DNA from: Thermoplasmata archaeon
Lineage (GTDB): Archaea; Thermoplasmatota; Thermoplasmata; Methanomassiliicoccales; Methanomethylophilaceae
Assembly (NCBI GenBank): GCA_015063165.1
Contig: SUSZ01000012.1
Coordinates: forward strand, 1-47,775
Direction: 5' to 3'
DNA: 47,775 bases
Shown: positions 22,566-30,956 of the stretch, one piece after another
Layout of the letters: each line of letters opens with the position of its first letter
Position numbering within the stretch: the stretch's first letter is position 1
The notes under the pieces: generated by a model
Databases searched by the model: none
Told to the model about the DNA's origin: nothing
The model's input: the letters and a program-made list of their open reading frames with translations, nothing else
Translations under genes and position numbers: made by a program

Positions 22566-22819
22566 AGCAGAGCGATGTCCTCATCAGCCCTTACTACACA
22601 GAGAAAGCGATGAACCACAAGGACGCCAACAAGATCGAGTTCATCGTCCACAGGAAAGCCGATAAGCCCGCCATCAAAGCCGCCGTCGAAGCCCGCTTCG
22701 AGGTCAAGGTCGAGAAGGTCTGGGTCAGAATCCAGAAGGACGGAAAGCACGCGATCATCAAGCTCGCGGACGGATATTCCGCAGAGGAAGTCGGTTCCAG
22801 AGTCGGAGTCATGTACTGA
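22562..22819 (+). CDS. rpl23: 50S ribosomal protein uL23
   Basis: This 85-residue protein sits beside the exit tunnel and docks SRP and the translocon. The pattern SDVLISPYYTEKAMNHKDANKIEFIVHRKADKP is typical, followed by the V(K)VEKVWVRI strand. The length is usual for archaea. It overlaps uL4 by 4 bases. Confidence 0.95.
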   Translation: MKQSDVLISPYYTEKAMNHKDANKIEFIVHRKADKPAIKAAVEARFEVKVEKVWVRIQKDGKHAIIKLADGYSAEEVGSRVGVMY

Positions 22820-22830
22820 GGGTGAGTGAA

Positions 22831-23526
22831 ATGGGAAAGAGATTAATCACACAGAGGAGGGGCCGCGGAACCTCGTTGTACCGCTCGCCCAGCCACAGAC
22901 ACGTGGACGATGTCAGGCTTCCCGCGATCCCCGAGGGGACCGCAATCATCAAGGACCTCATCCAGGCTCCTGGAAGGACCTGCCCTCTGGCAGTCCTCGA
23001 CATCAACGGAAGGACCGACTACCAGCTCGCAGTCGAGGGAACCAAGGTCGGACAGACCATCCTCATCGGCGGAGACGTCGTCGCAGCCGGAAACATCTCC
23101 GAGCTCGCCAAGATCCCTGAGGGAACCCTCATCAACAACATCGAGGCAAGGCCCGGAGACGGAGGAAAGTTCGTCAAGACCGCAGGATCCAGCGCCACCG
23201 TCGTCTCCAGAGGAGAGAAGGTCATGGTGCAGATGCCCTCCGGAGTAATCAAAGAGTTCAGCCCTACCTGCCGCGCCGTCATCGGAGTCGTCGCTGGAGG
23301 AGGAAGGGGAGACAAGCCCCTGGCGAAAGCGGGAAAGAACGTCCTGACCCTCAGGTCCAGGTCCACCGCCGCTTTCAAGACCAAGGGTGTCGCCATGAAC
23401 CCTGTCGACCACCCCCACGGAGGAGGAAGCCACGCTCACGTCGGAGGCCCCAACTGTCAGAAGAGAACCGCATCGACCGGTCAGAAGGTAGGATTCCTGC
23501 CTCCTAAGAAGAAAGTTAAGAAGTGA
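22831..23526 (+). CDS. rpl2: 50S ribosomal protein uL2
   Basis: This 231-residue protein binds near the peptidyl transferase centre and bridges to the small subunit. Archaeal-type features are MGKRLITQRRGRGTSLYRSPSHRH at the N-terminus and the conserved MNPVDHPHGGGSHAHVG loop near the end, with its functional histidines. The ATG at 22831 follows GGGTGAG at a good distance, so it is preferred over GTG at 22822. Confidence 0.95.
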   Translation: MGKRLITQRRGRGTSLYRSPSHRHVDDVRLPAIPEGTAIIKDLIQAPGRTCPLAVLDINGRTDYQLAVEGTKVGQTILIGGDVVAAGNISELAKIPEGTLINNIEARPGDGGKFVKTAGSSATVVSRGEKVMVQMPSGVIKEFSPTCRAVIGVVAGGGRGDKPLAKAGKNVLTLRSRSTAAFKTKGVAMNPVDHPHGGGSHAHVGGPNCQKRTASTGQKVGFLPPKKKVKK

Positions 23527-23531
23527 TTGCA

Positions 23532-23999
23532 ATGGCAAAGAAGATTATTGCAGGATCGGCAAAGGCCTCGAGGAGGAAGTCCAGGAAGAAAGCATCCGCA
23601 ATCCAGGCGAGGAGGAAGAAGGAGTTCCTCTTCCGTGGATTCAACATGGAGGAGCTTCTGTCCATGCCCTTCGACGACATACTCGGACTCCTGCCTTCCA
23701 GGGCAAGGAGGACGTACCTCCGCGGACTCAACTACGAGCAGCAGCTCCTTTACGACAAGCTCGTGAAGGCTGAGCCCGGAGCAGTCGTCAGGACCCACCG
23801 CAGGGACCTGCCTATCGTGCCCCAGTTCGTCGGAAAGACCGTCAGCATATACAACGGAAAAGAATTCAAGGACGTTGAGATCAAGCCCGAGATGATCGGA
23901 TGCTTCCTCGGTGAGTTCGCTGTCACCAGGAAGGCTCCTCAGCACTCCGGACCCGGAGTCGGTGCTACCAGATCCTCGAAGTTCATGCCGCTCAAGTGA
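23532..23999 (+). CDS. rps19: 30S ribosomal protein uS19
   Basis: This 155-residue protein of the 30S head matches archaeal uS19, with FLFRGFNMEELLSMPFDDILGLLPSRARR and the C-terminal VGKTVSIYNGKEF ... HSGPGVGATRSSKFMPLK. The N-terminal 20 residues are strongly basic. The ATG at 23532 is used; an in-frame GTG three codons earlier is the alternative. Confidence 0.94.
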   Translation: MAKKIIAGSAKASRRKSRKKASAIQARRKKEFLFRGFNMEELLSMPFDDILGLLPSRARRTYLRGLNYEQQLLYDKLVKAEPGAVVRTHRRDLPIVPQFVGKTVSIYNGKEFKDVEIKPEMIGCFLGEFAVTRKAPQHSGPGVGATRSSKFMPLK

Positions 24000-24008
24000 G
24001 GTGAAGTC

Positions 24009-24458
24009 ATGGTTTCAGGATACACAGCAGTAGCAGACCCCGACACGACTGCAAAGGCCCTTGGAAAGGAGATGCCCGTCTCCCCCAAGTTCGCTCGCGA
24101 GGTCGCGGGAATGATTCGCGGAATGAAAGTCGAGGCCGCCAGGAAGGCTCTGGAGGACGTCATCGCCAAGAAGAGGCCCGTCCCCCTCAAGAGATACAAC
24201 AAGCGCGTCTCCCACAAGCCCGGCGTCGGTCCCGGAAGGTACCCCGTCAAGGCAGCAAAGCACATCCTCGGTGTCCTCAACAGCGCCGCTTCCAACGCGG
24301 AGTTCAAGGGACTCGAGGTTTCGAACATGGCGATCTCCACCATCTCCGTCTCCAGGGGACGCACCATACCCGGACACATGCCCAGGGCACACGGACGCGC
24401 CACCCCGTGGAACCAGGAGACCGTGAACCTCGAGATCATCATCCAGGAGGTTGAGTGA
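24009..24458 (+). CDS. rpl22: 50S ribosomal protein uL22
   Basis: This 149-residue archaeal uL22 contributes a beta-hairpin to the exit tunnel. Clear segments are KFAREVAGMIRGMKVEAARKALEDVI, GRYPVKAAKHILGVLNSAASNAEFKGL and RGRTIPGHMPRAHGRATPWN. A GAGGTGAA ribosome-binding sequence (23998-24005) precedes the ATG. Confidence 0.95.
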   Translation: MVSGYTAVADPDTTAKALGKEMPVSPKFAREVAGMIRGMKVEAARKALEDVIAKKRPVPLKRYNKRVSHKPGVGPGRYPVKAAKHILGVLNSAASNAEFKGLEVSNMAISTISVSRGRTIPGHMPRAHGRATPWNQETVNLEIIIQEVE

Positions 24459-24459
24459 A

Positions 24460-25149
24460 ATGGCATCAGAGAGAAAGTTCGTTGCCGAGAACGTCCGCAG
24501 GGTCCTCCTCAAGGAGTACCTCATGAAAGAGGTCAGCCGTGCGGGATTCGGTGGACTCGACGTCCAGAGGACCCCCATGGGAACCCGTGTCGTGCTCACC
24601 ACCGAGAGGCCCGGACTCGTCATCGGAAGGCGCGGTCAGACCATCAAGAACCTGACCACCGTCATCGAGGAGCGCTTCGGCTTCGAGAACCCCCAGATCG
24701 AGGTTCAGGAAGTCAAGAACCCCAGTCTTAACGCACAGATCATGGCCGAGAAGCTGGCCTTCTCCCTCGAGAGGGGATGGCACTTCCGCAGAGCAGGACA
24801 CTCCACGGTCCGCAGGATCATGGACGCCGGCGCCCGCGGATGCCACATCATCGTGGCAGGCAAGCTGACCGGACAGAGGCACAGAACCGAGAAGTTCAAA
24901 GAGGGATACATAAAGTTCTGCGGAGAGCCCAAAGCAAACTTCATCGACCACGGATACGCGGTCGCGAAGCTGAAGATGGGCGTCATCGGAGTGACCGTCG
25001 AGATCATGGACGAGCACGCCAAGCTCCCTGCAGACATCACCGTCATGAACAAGACCGAGGCCGCATCCCTGCTCCCCGACCTGTTCGCCGCCCCCGCCGA
25101 GGCCGCGGCTCCCGTCGAGGAAGCAGCCGAATCCCAGGAGGGACAGTGA
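24460..25149 (+). CDS. rps3: 30S ribosomal protein uS3
   Basis: This 229-residue protein lines the mRNA entry tunnel. The N-terminal KH domain carries LVIGRRGQTIKNLT, and the C-terminal uS3 domain follows. An alanine/glutamate-rich tail (PAEAAAPVEEAAESQEGQ-like) ends the protein, common in archaeal forms. The ATG at 24460 follows the uL22 stop by one base and lies behind GGAGGTTGAG. The last base of its stop codon is the first base of the uL29 start. Confidence 0.95.
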   Translation: MASERKFVAENVRRVLLKEYLMKEVSRAGFGGLDVQRTPMGTRVVLTTERPGLVIGRRGQTIKNLTTVIEERFGFENPQIEVQEVKNPSLNAQIMAEKLAFSLERGWHFRRAGHSTVRRIMDAGARGCHIIVAGKLTGQRHRTEKFKEGYIKFCGEPKANFIDHGYAVAKLKMGVIGVTVEIMDEHAKLPADITVMNKTEAASLLPDLFAAPAEAAAPVEEAAESQEGQ

Positions 25150-25352
25150 TGGCTTCGCTCAAGACTGCAGACATAAGGAACATGAGCGCGGAGGAGCGCA
25201 ACCAGAAGCTCAAAGAGCTCCGCGACGACCTCATGCATGAGAAGGGAATCACCGCATCCGGTGGAGCGCCTTCCAGCCCCGGTGCCATCCGCGCCCTCAG
25301 GCTGAACATCGCCCGCATCCTGACCGTGCAGAAGGAGGAGGAAGAGATCTGA
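25149..25352 (+). CDS. rpl29: 50S ribosomal protein uL29
   Basis: This 67-residue two-helix protein lies near the exit tunnel. It reads MASLKTADIRNMSAEERNQK at the start and ends RALRLNIARILTVQKEEEEI. The gene is coupled on both sides by TGATG overlaps (uS3 upstream, aIF1 downstream). A larger open frame covering it begins inside uS3 in another frame and is not the real start. Confidence 0.94.
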   Translation: MASLKTADIRNMSAEERNQKLKELRDDLMHEKGITASGGAPSSPGAIRALRLNIARILTVQKEEEEI

Positions 25353-25651
25353 TGGCTGAGATCTGCCCGGTATGTGGATTGCCTAAAGAGCTGTGCATGT
25401 GCGAGGAGATCGCACGCGAACAACAGACCGTAAGGATTTCGATCGACAGCCGCAGGTACGGCAAAACCGTGACCGTGATAGACGGGATCGACGAGAACGA
25501 CATCGACATCGGAGATCTCGCGAAGCAGCTGAAGAACAGATGCGCCGCAGGCGGAACATGCAAAGACGGACGCATCGAGCTCCAGGGAGACCACAAGAAA
25601 AAGGTGAAGTCGGTCCTGGAGGAAATGGGATTCCGTACAGAGGTAAGATGA
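25352..25651 (+). CDS. sui1: Translation initiation factor aIF1 (SUI1)
   Basis: This 99-residue SUI1-domain protein checks start-codon pairing on the 30S subunit. It has the archaeal N-terminal cysteine ribbon (ICPVCGLPKELCMCEEIA; C5, C8, C15, C17), then the core RRYGKTVTVIDGID and the basic CAAGGTCKDGRIELQGDH segment. It lies in its conserved archaeal place between uL29 and rnp1, overlapping both. Confidence 0.94.
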   Translation: MAEICPVCGLPKELCMCEEIAREQQTVRISIDSRRYGKTVTVIDGIDENDIDIGDLAKQLKNRCAAGGTCKDGRIELQGDHKKKVKSVLEEMGFRTEVR

Positions 25652-25899
25652 AATCCAACTTCATCAGAACTGAGCTCATCGGACTGGATGTGGAAGTGCT
25701 GTCTGCGCCATTCTCGGGGATATCCGGGAAGGTGGTCGACGAAACGAAACGCACGTTCACCATCGAATCGGCCGGAACTGAGAGAATGGTACCCAAACCA
25801 GGAAATGTGTTCAGATTCGCATATGAAGGCAGAACCATCGACATCATCGGATCAGAGATAATGCACCGACCAGAGGACAGAATCAAGAAGGTTAGGTGA
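25648..25899 (+). CDS. rnp1: Ribonuclease P protein component 1 (Rnp1/Rpp29/Pop4)
   Basis: This 83-residue protein is the archaeal homologue of Rpp29/Pop4 and binds the specificity domain of RNase P RNA. The Sm-like barrel is seen in [29 protein letters not shown] and [21 protein letters not shown]. It overlaps aIF1 by ATGA. The frame is open further upstream, but the coupled start at 25648 gives the normal family length. Confidence 0.93.
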   Translation: MKSNFIRTELIGLDVEVLSAPFSGISGKVVDETKRTFTIESAGTERMVPKPGNVFRFAYEGRTIDIIGSEIMHRPEDRIKKVR

Positions 25900-25904
25900 A
25901 TCAA

Positions 25905-26237
25905 ATGGCAGCAGAAATTAAAGACATCGGATTCGACGTCGTTCCTCCCACCTTGGAGTGCAATGACCCCAACTGCCCGTTCCACGGCAGTCTTTCGGTC
26001 AGGGGACAGACGATCGACGGAGTAGTTGCGACGGTCAAGATGAACAAGACTGTCGTCGTCGAGCGCAACTACATCAGGTACGTGCAGAAATACGAGAGAT
26101 ACGAGAAAAGGAGCAGCAGGTACTCCGCTCACGCCCCCGCATGCCTCGGCCTCAAGGTCGGGGACAGGGTCACCATCGCGGAGTGCCGCCCCATCTCCAA
26201 GACCGTGTCTTACGTAGTCATCGAGAAGAAGGAGTGA
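25905..26237 (+). CDS. rps17: 30S ribosomal protein uS17
   Basis: This 110-residue archaeal uS17 has an OB fold binding 16S rRNA. Clear segments are [36 protein letters not shown] and the basic [29 protein letters not shown]. The ATG at 25905 follows an AGGTGAATCAA leader; an in-frame GTG at 25896 overlaps the rnp1 stop and is an alternative. Confidence 0.94.
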   Translation: MAAEIKDIGFDVVPPTLECNDPNCPFHGSLSVRGQTIDGVVATVKMNKTVVVERNYIRYVQKYERYEKRSSRYSAHAPACLGLKVGDRVTIAECRPISKTVSYVVIEKKE

Positions 26238-26243
26238 TTCGGA

Positions 26244-26642
26244 ATGAAGGGAATAGCTGGAAACCAGACCAGGGGACTTCAGAACGGATCCCAGCTCGAT
26301 GTCATCGACAACACCGGAGCCAAGGTCATCGAGATCATCACCGTTCCCGGTTACCACGGAGTCGCCAGGAGGGTGCCCAGCGCAGGAGTAGGAGACCTCG
26401 TCATCGCTTCTGTCAAGAAGGGAACCCCCCAGATGAGAAGGCAGATCGTCTTTGCGGTCATCGTCCGCCAGAGGCGCCCCATGAGGAGGGCCGACGGAAC
26501 GATCGTCTTCTTTGAAGACAACGCCGCGGTCATAACCACCGAGACCGGTGAGACCAAAGGAACAGACATCAAAGGTCCCGTCGCGAGGGAGGCAGCCGAG
26601 AGGTGGCCCCGTATCTCCGCGACCGCGAACACTATCATCTGA
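26244..26642 (+). CDS. rpl14: 50S ribosomal protein uL14
   Basis: This 132-residue protein lies at the subunit interface. The barrel core is intact: LDVIDNTGAKVIEIITVPGYHGVARRVPSAGVGDLVIASVKKGTP, followed by VVRQRRPMRRADG-like sequence and the DNAAVI strand. The gene is tightly spaced after uS17. Confidence 0.95.
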   Translation: MKGIAGNQTRGLQNGSQLDVIDNTGAKVIEIITVPGYHGVARRVPSAGVGDLVIASVKKGTPQMRRQIVFAVIVRQRRPMRRADGTIVFFEDNAAVITTETGETKGTDIKGPVAREAAERWPRISATANTII

Positions 26643-26652
26643 GGTGTCAAGA

Positions 26653-27027
26653 ATGGTCAGCAGCAAAGCAAGGGTACAGAGGAGGAACCAGGCACACGCC
26701 CCTCTGCACGTCAAGAGAAAGATGCTTTCGGCGCACCTCAGCGACGAGCTCAGCAGCAAATACGGAGTCCGCTCCGCCAGGGTCTGCAAGGGCGACACCG
26801 TCATCGTCGTGCGCGGAAACGAAGACATCAGGAACATCGAGGGCAAGGTCGTCGACGTCTTCACCAAGACCGGACGCGTTGCCATCGAGGGAATAACGAT
26901 CAAGCAGGCCGACGGAACCGATACCGAACGCCCCATCCACGCGTCCAACCTCGTCATCGTCAAGCTGAACACCGAGGACCAGTGGAGGATCGAGTCCCTT
27001 TCCAAGAAGAAGGAGGCTAAAGAATGA
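26653..27027 (+). CDS. rpl24: 50S ribosomal protein uL24
   Basis: This 124-residue archaeal uL24 initiates 23S assembly. The N-terminus (RRNQAHAPLHVKRKMLSAHLSDEL) and the KOW segment (CKGDTVIVVRGNEDIRNIEGKVVDVFTKTGRVAIEGIT) are typical. The frame opens upstream within uL14 but the ATG at 26653 is the natural start. It overlaps eS4 by ATGA. Confidence 0.94.
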   Translation: MVSSKARVQRRNQAHAPLHVKRKMLSAHLSDELSSKYGVRSARVCKGDTVIVVRGNEDIRNIEGKVVDVFTKTGRVAIEGITIKQADGTDTERPIHASNLVIVKLNTEDQWRIESLSKKKEAKE

Positions 27028-27731
27028 GCGATCACATGAAGAGGCTGGCGGCGCCCAGGACCTGGCCCCTCAAGAGGAAGGTCAACATCTGGGTAGCCAA
27101 GCAGTCCGCAGGAGCCCACTCCGTCGAGGAGTCCATGGCGGCCGTCACCGTCCTCAGGGACATGATCGGAGCCTGCGACACCGCTAAAGAGGCCAAGAGG
27201 ATCATCGGAAACCGCGAGATGTTCGTTGACGGCAAGGCTGTCAAGAACCCCAAGATGCCCGTCGGATTCATGGACGTCATCACCATCCCCAAGATGGATC
27301 TCAGGTTCCGCATGCTCTTCACCGACAAAGGCAAGCTCACCCTTGTCCCCATCGACGAGAGCGAGGCCGCCTGGGAGATCTGCAAGATCGAGAACAAGAC
27401 CATCGTCAAGGGCGGAAAGTTCCAGCTGAACCTCAGCGGAGGAAGGAACGTCCTCCTCGACAAGAACGCCTACAAGTGCGGCGACTCCCTGAAGATCGCC
27501 TTCGACGGCCAGAAGATCCTCGAGCACTACCCCTTCACCGAGGGATGCACCGTGTTCATCAAAGAGGGATCCCACAGCGGAAGCGTCAAGACCGTCAAGG
27601 GAATCCAGATCCTCAAGAGGTCCGGACCCAACGTCGTTATCTTCAACGACGGAACCGAGACCGTCACCGACAACATCATGGTCATCGGCTCCGCCGGTCC
27701 CGCCATCAAGCTCCCGGAGGCTTCCGAATGA
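27024..27731 (+). CDS. rps4e: 30S ribosomal protein eS4
   Basis: This 235-residue protein is the archaeal/eukaryotic-specific eS4. It has the N-terminal [16 protein letters not shown], an S4-like RNA-binding segment ([30 protein letters not shown]), and a central and C-terminal KOW region ([16 protein letters not shown]). Its presence between uL24 and uL5 is the archaeal gene order. It is coupled at both ends. Confidence 0.95.
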   Translation: MSDHMKRLAAPRTWPLKRKVNIWVAKQSAGAHSVEESMAAVTVLRDMIGACDTAKEAKRIIGNREMFVDGKAVKNPKMPVGFMDVITIPKMDLRFRMLFTDKGKLTLVPIDESEAAWEICKIENKTIVKGGKFQLNLSGGRNVLLDKNAYKCGDSLKIAFDGQKILEHYPFTEGCTVFIKEGSHSGSVKTVKGIQILKRSGPNVVIFNDGTETVTDNIMVIGSAGPAIKLPEASE

Positions 27732-28237
27732 ACGCAATGAGGAACCTCCACGTCGACAAGGTCGTCGTGAACATCGGAGTCGGCGAGGCTGGAGAGAGGC
27801 TCGTCAAAGCAGAGAAGGTCCTCGAGATGGTCACCGGCCACAAGCCCGTCGAGACCATCTCCAAGACCATCAACAGGGATCTCGGAATACGCAAGGGAAT
27901 GCCTCTCGGGTGCAAGGTCACCCTCAGGGGAGAGGATGCAGAGGAATTCATAAAGAAGGCCCTCGTCATCCGCGAGATGCGCGTCCCCGAGTACTCCTTC
28001 GACAAGGAGGGCAACATGTCCTTCGGCATCTCCGACTACACCGATTTCGAGGGTATGAAATACGACCCCGAGATAGGCATCTTCGGAATGGACATCAGCG
28101 TCGTCCTGAGGAGAGTCGGAAACAGGATCACCCAGAGGGCGCTCCTGCAGAGAAGGATCCCCAAGAGCCACCGTGTCGACCGCGAGGAGGCCATCCAGTA
28201 CATGAAAGACACGTTCGAAGTCAAGGTGATTCAGTGA
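27728..28237 (+). CDS. rpl5: 50S ribosomal protein uL5
   Basis: This 169-residue protein binds 5S rRNA and contacts the P-site tRNA. Clear segments are [45 protein letters not shown] and [25 protein letters not shown]. The ATG at 27728 overlaps the eS4 stop. An open frame beginning inside eS4 is a shadow extension. Confidence 0.95.
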   Translation: MNAMRNLHVDKVVVNIGVGEAGERLVKAEKVLEMVTGHKPVETISKTINRDLGIRKGMPLGCKVTLRGEDAEEFIKKALVIREMRVPEYSFDKEGNMSFGISDYTDFEGMKYDPEIGIFGMDISVVLRRVGNRITQRALLQRRIPKSHRVDREEAIQYMKDTFEVKVIQ

Positions 28238-28380
28238 AGCCCAAGAAGCAGTATGGAAGATCGGTCGGCTGCTCTCGCTGCGGACGCAGAAGAGGAATCA
28301 TCAGGCGTTACGGGATGCACCTGTGCCGCCAGTGCTTCAGGGACATGGCCCCCGAGCTCGGATTCAAGAAGTATTCGTGA
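28234..28380 (+). CDS. rps14: 30S ribosomal protein uS14 (zinc-binding short form)
   Basis: This 48-residue protein of the 30S head has a GTG start (28234) overlapping the uL5 stop by 4 bases. It keeps both CxxC pairs of the zinc form: C13/C16 ([16 protein letters not shown]) and C31/C34 ([10 protein letters not shown]). It is too short to stand out as an ORF and was read directly from the sequence between uL5 and uS8. Confidence 0.94.
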   Translation: MKPKKQYGRSVGCSRCGRRRGIIRRYGMHLCRQCFRDMAPELGFKKYS

Positions 28381-28390
28381 GGTGAGATGA

Positions 28391-28780
28391 ATGCAGTGCG
28401 ACCCACTCAACGACGCTATGTGCGTCATCAAGAATGCAGCTCTCAACGGAAAGAGCGAGTGCGTTATCCAGCCCTCCTCCAAACTCATCGGCCGTGTGCT
28501 GAAGGTTATGCAGGACCGCGGATACATCACCCAGTTCGAGTACATCGAGGACGGCAAAGCAGGAAAGTTCCGCGTAATGCTCGACGGAGCAATCAACGAC
28601 TGCGGCGTTATCAAGCCCAGGTATTCGGTCTCCGTGACGGATGTCGAGAGGTTCGAGGCGAGGTTCCTCCCCGCCCAGGACTTCGGACTCCTGATCCTGA
28701 CCACTACCGCGGGAGTGATCACCCAGGACCGCGCCAAAGAGCTCGGAATCGGCGGCAAATTGCTCGCCTACGTATATTGA
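28391..28780 (+). CDS. rps8: 30S ribosomal protein uS8
   Basis: This 129-residue protein binds the central domain of 16S rRNA. It starts [20 protein letters not shown], whereas most archaeal uS8 begin with a short segment before the DPL motif, so the N-terminus is compact. Conserved parts are [22 protein letters not shown] and [39 protein letters not shown] precedes the ATG as a good ribosome-binding site. Confidence 0.95.
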   Translation: MQCDPLNDAMCVIKNAALNGKSECVIQPSSKLIGRVLKVMQDRGYITQFEYIEDGKAGKFRVMLDGAINDCGVIKPRYSVSVTDVERFEARFLPAQDFGLLILTTTAGVITQDRAKELGIGGKLLAYVY

Positions 28781-28789
28781 GGAATGTGA

Positions 28790-29341
28790 ATGACAATAGC
28801 AGGGAAAATCGAAAGCACCATCGCTATCCCCGGTGGGGTGTCCGTCCAGCTGGACGGGGGCATCATGAAGGTCAAAGGACCTAGGGGTGAATTAAGCAGA
28901 AACTTCGCGCACCCTGGAATAGATATCGCCGTGAACGCGACCGAGGTCACAGTCAGCTGTGAATACCCTAGGGTCAAAGACAAGGCAATGGTCGGTACCT
29001 ACGTTGCGCACGTTAAGAACATGATCAAGGGCGTGACCACAGGCTTCACCTACCACCTCAAGGTCGTGTACAACCACTTCCCCATGAAAGTCGCTGTCAA
29101 AGGCAACCGTGTAGAGATCAACAACTACATGGGAGGAAAGGCTCCCCGTTTCGCTAACATCGTACCGGGATGCACCGTCAAGATCAGCGGGACCGACATA
29201 ACCGTCGAGGGCAACGACATCGAGGCTTGCGGACAGACCTCCGCCAACCTCGAGAGGGCGACCTCGAGGCTCGGGTTCGACAAGAGAACGTTCCAGGACG
29301 GAATCTACATCGTCCAGAAATCCCACAAGGTGAAAGAATGA
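28790..29341 (+). CDS. rpl6: 50S ribosomal protein uL6
   Basis: This 183-residue protein sits near the factor-binding site. It shows IAIPGGVSVQLDGGIMKVKGPRGELSRNF, the middle GTYVAHVKNMIKGVTTGFTYHLKVVYNHFP and the C-terminal EACGQTSANLERATSRLGFDKRTFQDGIYIVQK. It overlaps eL32 by ATGA. Confidence 0.95.
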   Translation: MTIAGKIESTIAIPGGVSVQLDGGIMKVKGPRGELSRNFAHPGIDIAVNATEVTVSCEYPRVKDKAMVGTYVAHVKNMIKGVTTGFTYHLKVVYNHFPMKVAVKGNRVEINNYMGGKAPRFANIVPGCTVKISGTDITVEGNDIEACGQTSANLERATSRLGFDKRTFQDGIYIVQKSHKVKE

Positions 29342-29994
29342 CCGTCAAATCACTGACCGAACTCCCCGGCATGACCGCGGACAACGTGAAGGAGCTCGAA
29401 TCCATCGGGATCACCTCCGTTTCCGAGCTCACCGAGGCCGTCAACGACGAGGCGAAGGTCAAGGAAATCGTCAAGACCCTTTCCGGCGTCGGACCTAAGA
29501 CCGTCTCCGGATGGAAGGCCGCTCTCGAGGGCGCAGAGGCAGTCGCCTCCACCGCTACCGAGCCCGCACCCGTCGCGGAGAAGGCCTACGTCGTCAAGGC
29601 AAAGCCCGAGCTTTCCGACGAGGACGCTGACGCTCTCGCCAAGAGGGCGCTGATCTCCGGAAGGAGGCCCGCTTTCAAGAGGCAGGAGTGGTTCAGATAC
29701 TCCAAGCTCGGCGAGAAATGGAGAAAGCCCAAGGGTATCCACTCCAAGATGAAGAGGTGCCTCAAGAGGCGCCCCCCGATGGTCGACATCGGATACCGCG
29801 GACCCAAGTCCGTCAGGAACCTCCACCCCTCGGGATTCGAGGAGGTCCTCATCTACAACGTAGAGGGACTCGAGGGCATCGACCCCAAGAAGCAGGCTGT
29901 CCGCATCGGCGGAACCGTCGGAACGAAGAAGAGGATGGCAATCGAGGACAGGGCCGACGAGCTCGGAATCAGGGTCCTCAACAGGATGGTGTGA
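29338..29994 (+). CDS. rpl32e: 50S ribosomal protein eL32 with N-terminal helix-hairpin-helix extension
   Basis: This 218-residue protein carries the eL32 domain in its C-terminal half (FKRQEWFRYSKLGEKWRKPKGIHSKMKRCLKRR, then DIGYRGPKSVRNLHPSGFEEVLIYNVEGLE). Ahead of it is an extension of about 90 residues that looks like a helix-hairpin-helix pair (LTELPGMTADNVKELESIGITSVSEL ... VKTLSGVGPKTVSGWKAALEG), followed by an Ala/Pro/Glu-rich linker. Typical eL32 proteins are about 130-150 residues. The extension may bind RNA or DNA on the ribosome surface. The start is fixed by the ATGA overlap with uL6. Confidence 0.92.
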   Translation: MTVKSLTELPGMTADNVKELESIGITSVSELTEAVNDEAKVKEIVKTLSGVGPKTVSGWKAALEGAEAVASTATEPAPVAEKAYVVKAKPELSDEDADALAKRALISGRRPAFKRQEWFRYSKLGEKWRKPKGIHSKMKRCLKRRPPMVDIGYRGPKSVRNLHPSGFEEVLIYNVEGLEGIDPKKQAVRIGGTVGTKKRMAIEDRADELGIRVLNRMV

Positions 29995-29996
29995 TC

Positions 29997-30455
29997 ATGT
30001 CAGATCTGAAGAACCAGAGAAGGATGGCCGCCGAAGTCCTGAAGTGCGGCGAGAACAGGGTCTGGATGAACCCTGACAGGCTCGACGAGGTCGAGAAGTG
30101 CATCACCCGCGCGGACATCCGCACGGCAGCTGCCTCCGGACTCATCAAAGCCAAGCCCAAGAACGGAACCTCCAAAGCCAGGACCAGATACGCCAAGGCG
30201 CAGAAGGCCAAAGGAAAGAGAAAGGGCCCCGGATCCAGGAAGGGAACCGCGAACGCCCGCGTACGCGACAAGGAGCGCTGGATGGGAACCATCAGGCCTA
30301 TCCGCGCAGAGCTGAAGTCCCTCAGGGCTGACGGCAGCATCACTCCTTCCGTCTACAGGCTCTACTACAGGAGGGCCAAGGGAGGACTGTACAAGTCCCG
30401 CGCTCACCTGAAGCAGCACATGATCGCCGCAGGCCACCTTAAGGAGGAGATCTGA
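29997..30455 (+). CDS. rpl19e: 50S ribosomal protein eL19
   Basis: This 152-residue archaeal/eukaryotic-specific protein forms a bridge to the small subunit. Conserved parts are NQRRMAAEVLKCGENRVWMNPDRLDEV, the basic KGKRKGPGSRKGTANAR hinge and RIYRRAKGG-like C-terminal helices. A frame open far upstream inside eL32 is a shadow; the ATG at 29997 lies 2 bases after the eL32 stop. It overlaps uL18 by TGATG. Confidence 0.94.
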   Translation: MSDLKNQRRMAAEVLKCGENRVWMNPDRLDEVEKCITRADIRTAAASGLIKAKPKNGTSKARTRYAKAQKAKGKRKGPGSRKGTANARVRDKERWMGTIRPIRAELKSLRADGSITPSVYRLYYRRAKGGLYKSRAHLKQHMIAAGHLKEEI

Positions 30456-30955
30456 TGGCAACAGGACCTAGATACAAAGTTGCGTTCCGCAGAAGAAGAG
30501 AGAACCGCACCGACTACTACCAGCGCCGCAGGCTCCTCGCAGCCAAAGAGGCCAGGGCAGTCGTCAGGAGGTCCAACAAGAACATCACCGTCCAGTTCGC
30601 CGAGTTCGGCATGGAGGGTGACAGCATCATCGCATCGGCGTCCACCAGAGAGCTCAAGAAGTACGGATGGGAGTACTCCTGTTCGTCCATCCCCGCAGCC
30701 TACCTGGTCGGATACCTCGCTGGAAAGAAGGCAGCTGACGCTGGGATCGAGTACGCGGTCCTCGACATCGGCATGCAGAAGGTCCAGCACGGCGGAGTGC
30801 TCTTCGCGACCGTCGCCGGCATGACCGACGCCGGACTCGAGGTCCCCCACGGAGAAGATGTCCTCCCTGACGAGGACAGGCTCATGGGAAAGCACATCGA
30901 CGAGGGCATCGAAGCGGCCGTCGAGAGCGTCAAACAGAAGATGGAGGCTGAGTAA
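30455..30955 (+). CDS. rpl18: 50S ribosomal protein uL18
   Basis: This 166-residue protein binds 5S rRNA with uL5. The N-terminus ATGPRYKVAFRRRRENRTDYYQRRRLLAAKE is the archaeal form, followed by the AAYLVGYLAGKKAADAGIEYAVLDIGMQ core and a C-terminal acidic helix. Its stop is TAA, the only one among the ribosomal genes here. Confidence 0.95.
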   Translation: MATGPRYKVAFRRRRENRTDYYQRRRLLAAKEARAVVRRSNKNITVQFAEFGMEGDSIIASASTRELKKYGWEYSCSSIPAAYLVGYLAGKKAADAGIEYAVLDIGMQKVQHGGVLFATVAGMTDAGLEVPHGEDVLPDEDRLMGKHIDEGIEAAVESVKQKMEAE

Positions 30956-30956
30956 A

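Noticed and set aside
25383-27737. Very long minus-strand open frame (784 codons) opposite rnp1-eS4
   Set aside because: It is antisense to well-identified ribosomal protein genes and reads as low-complexity Asp/Gly/Leu/Val-rich sequence, the usual mirror of GC-rich codon use.
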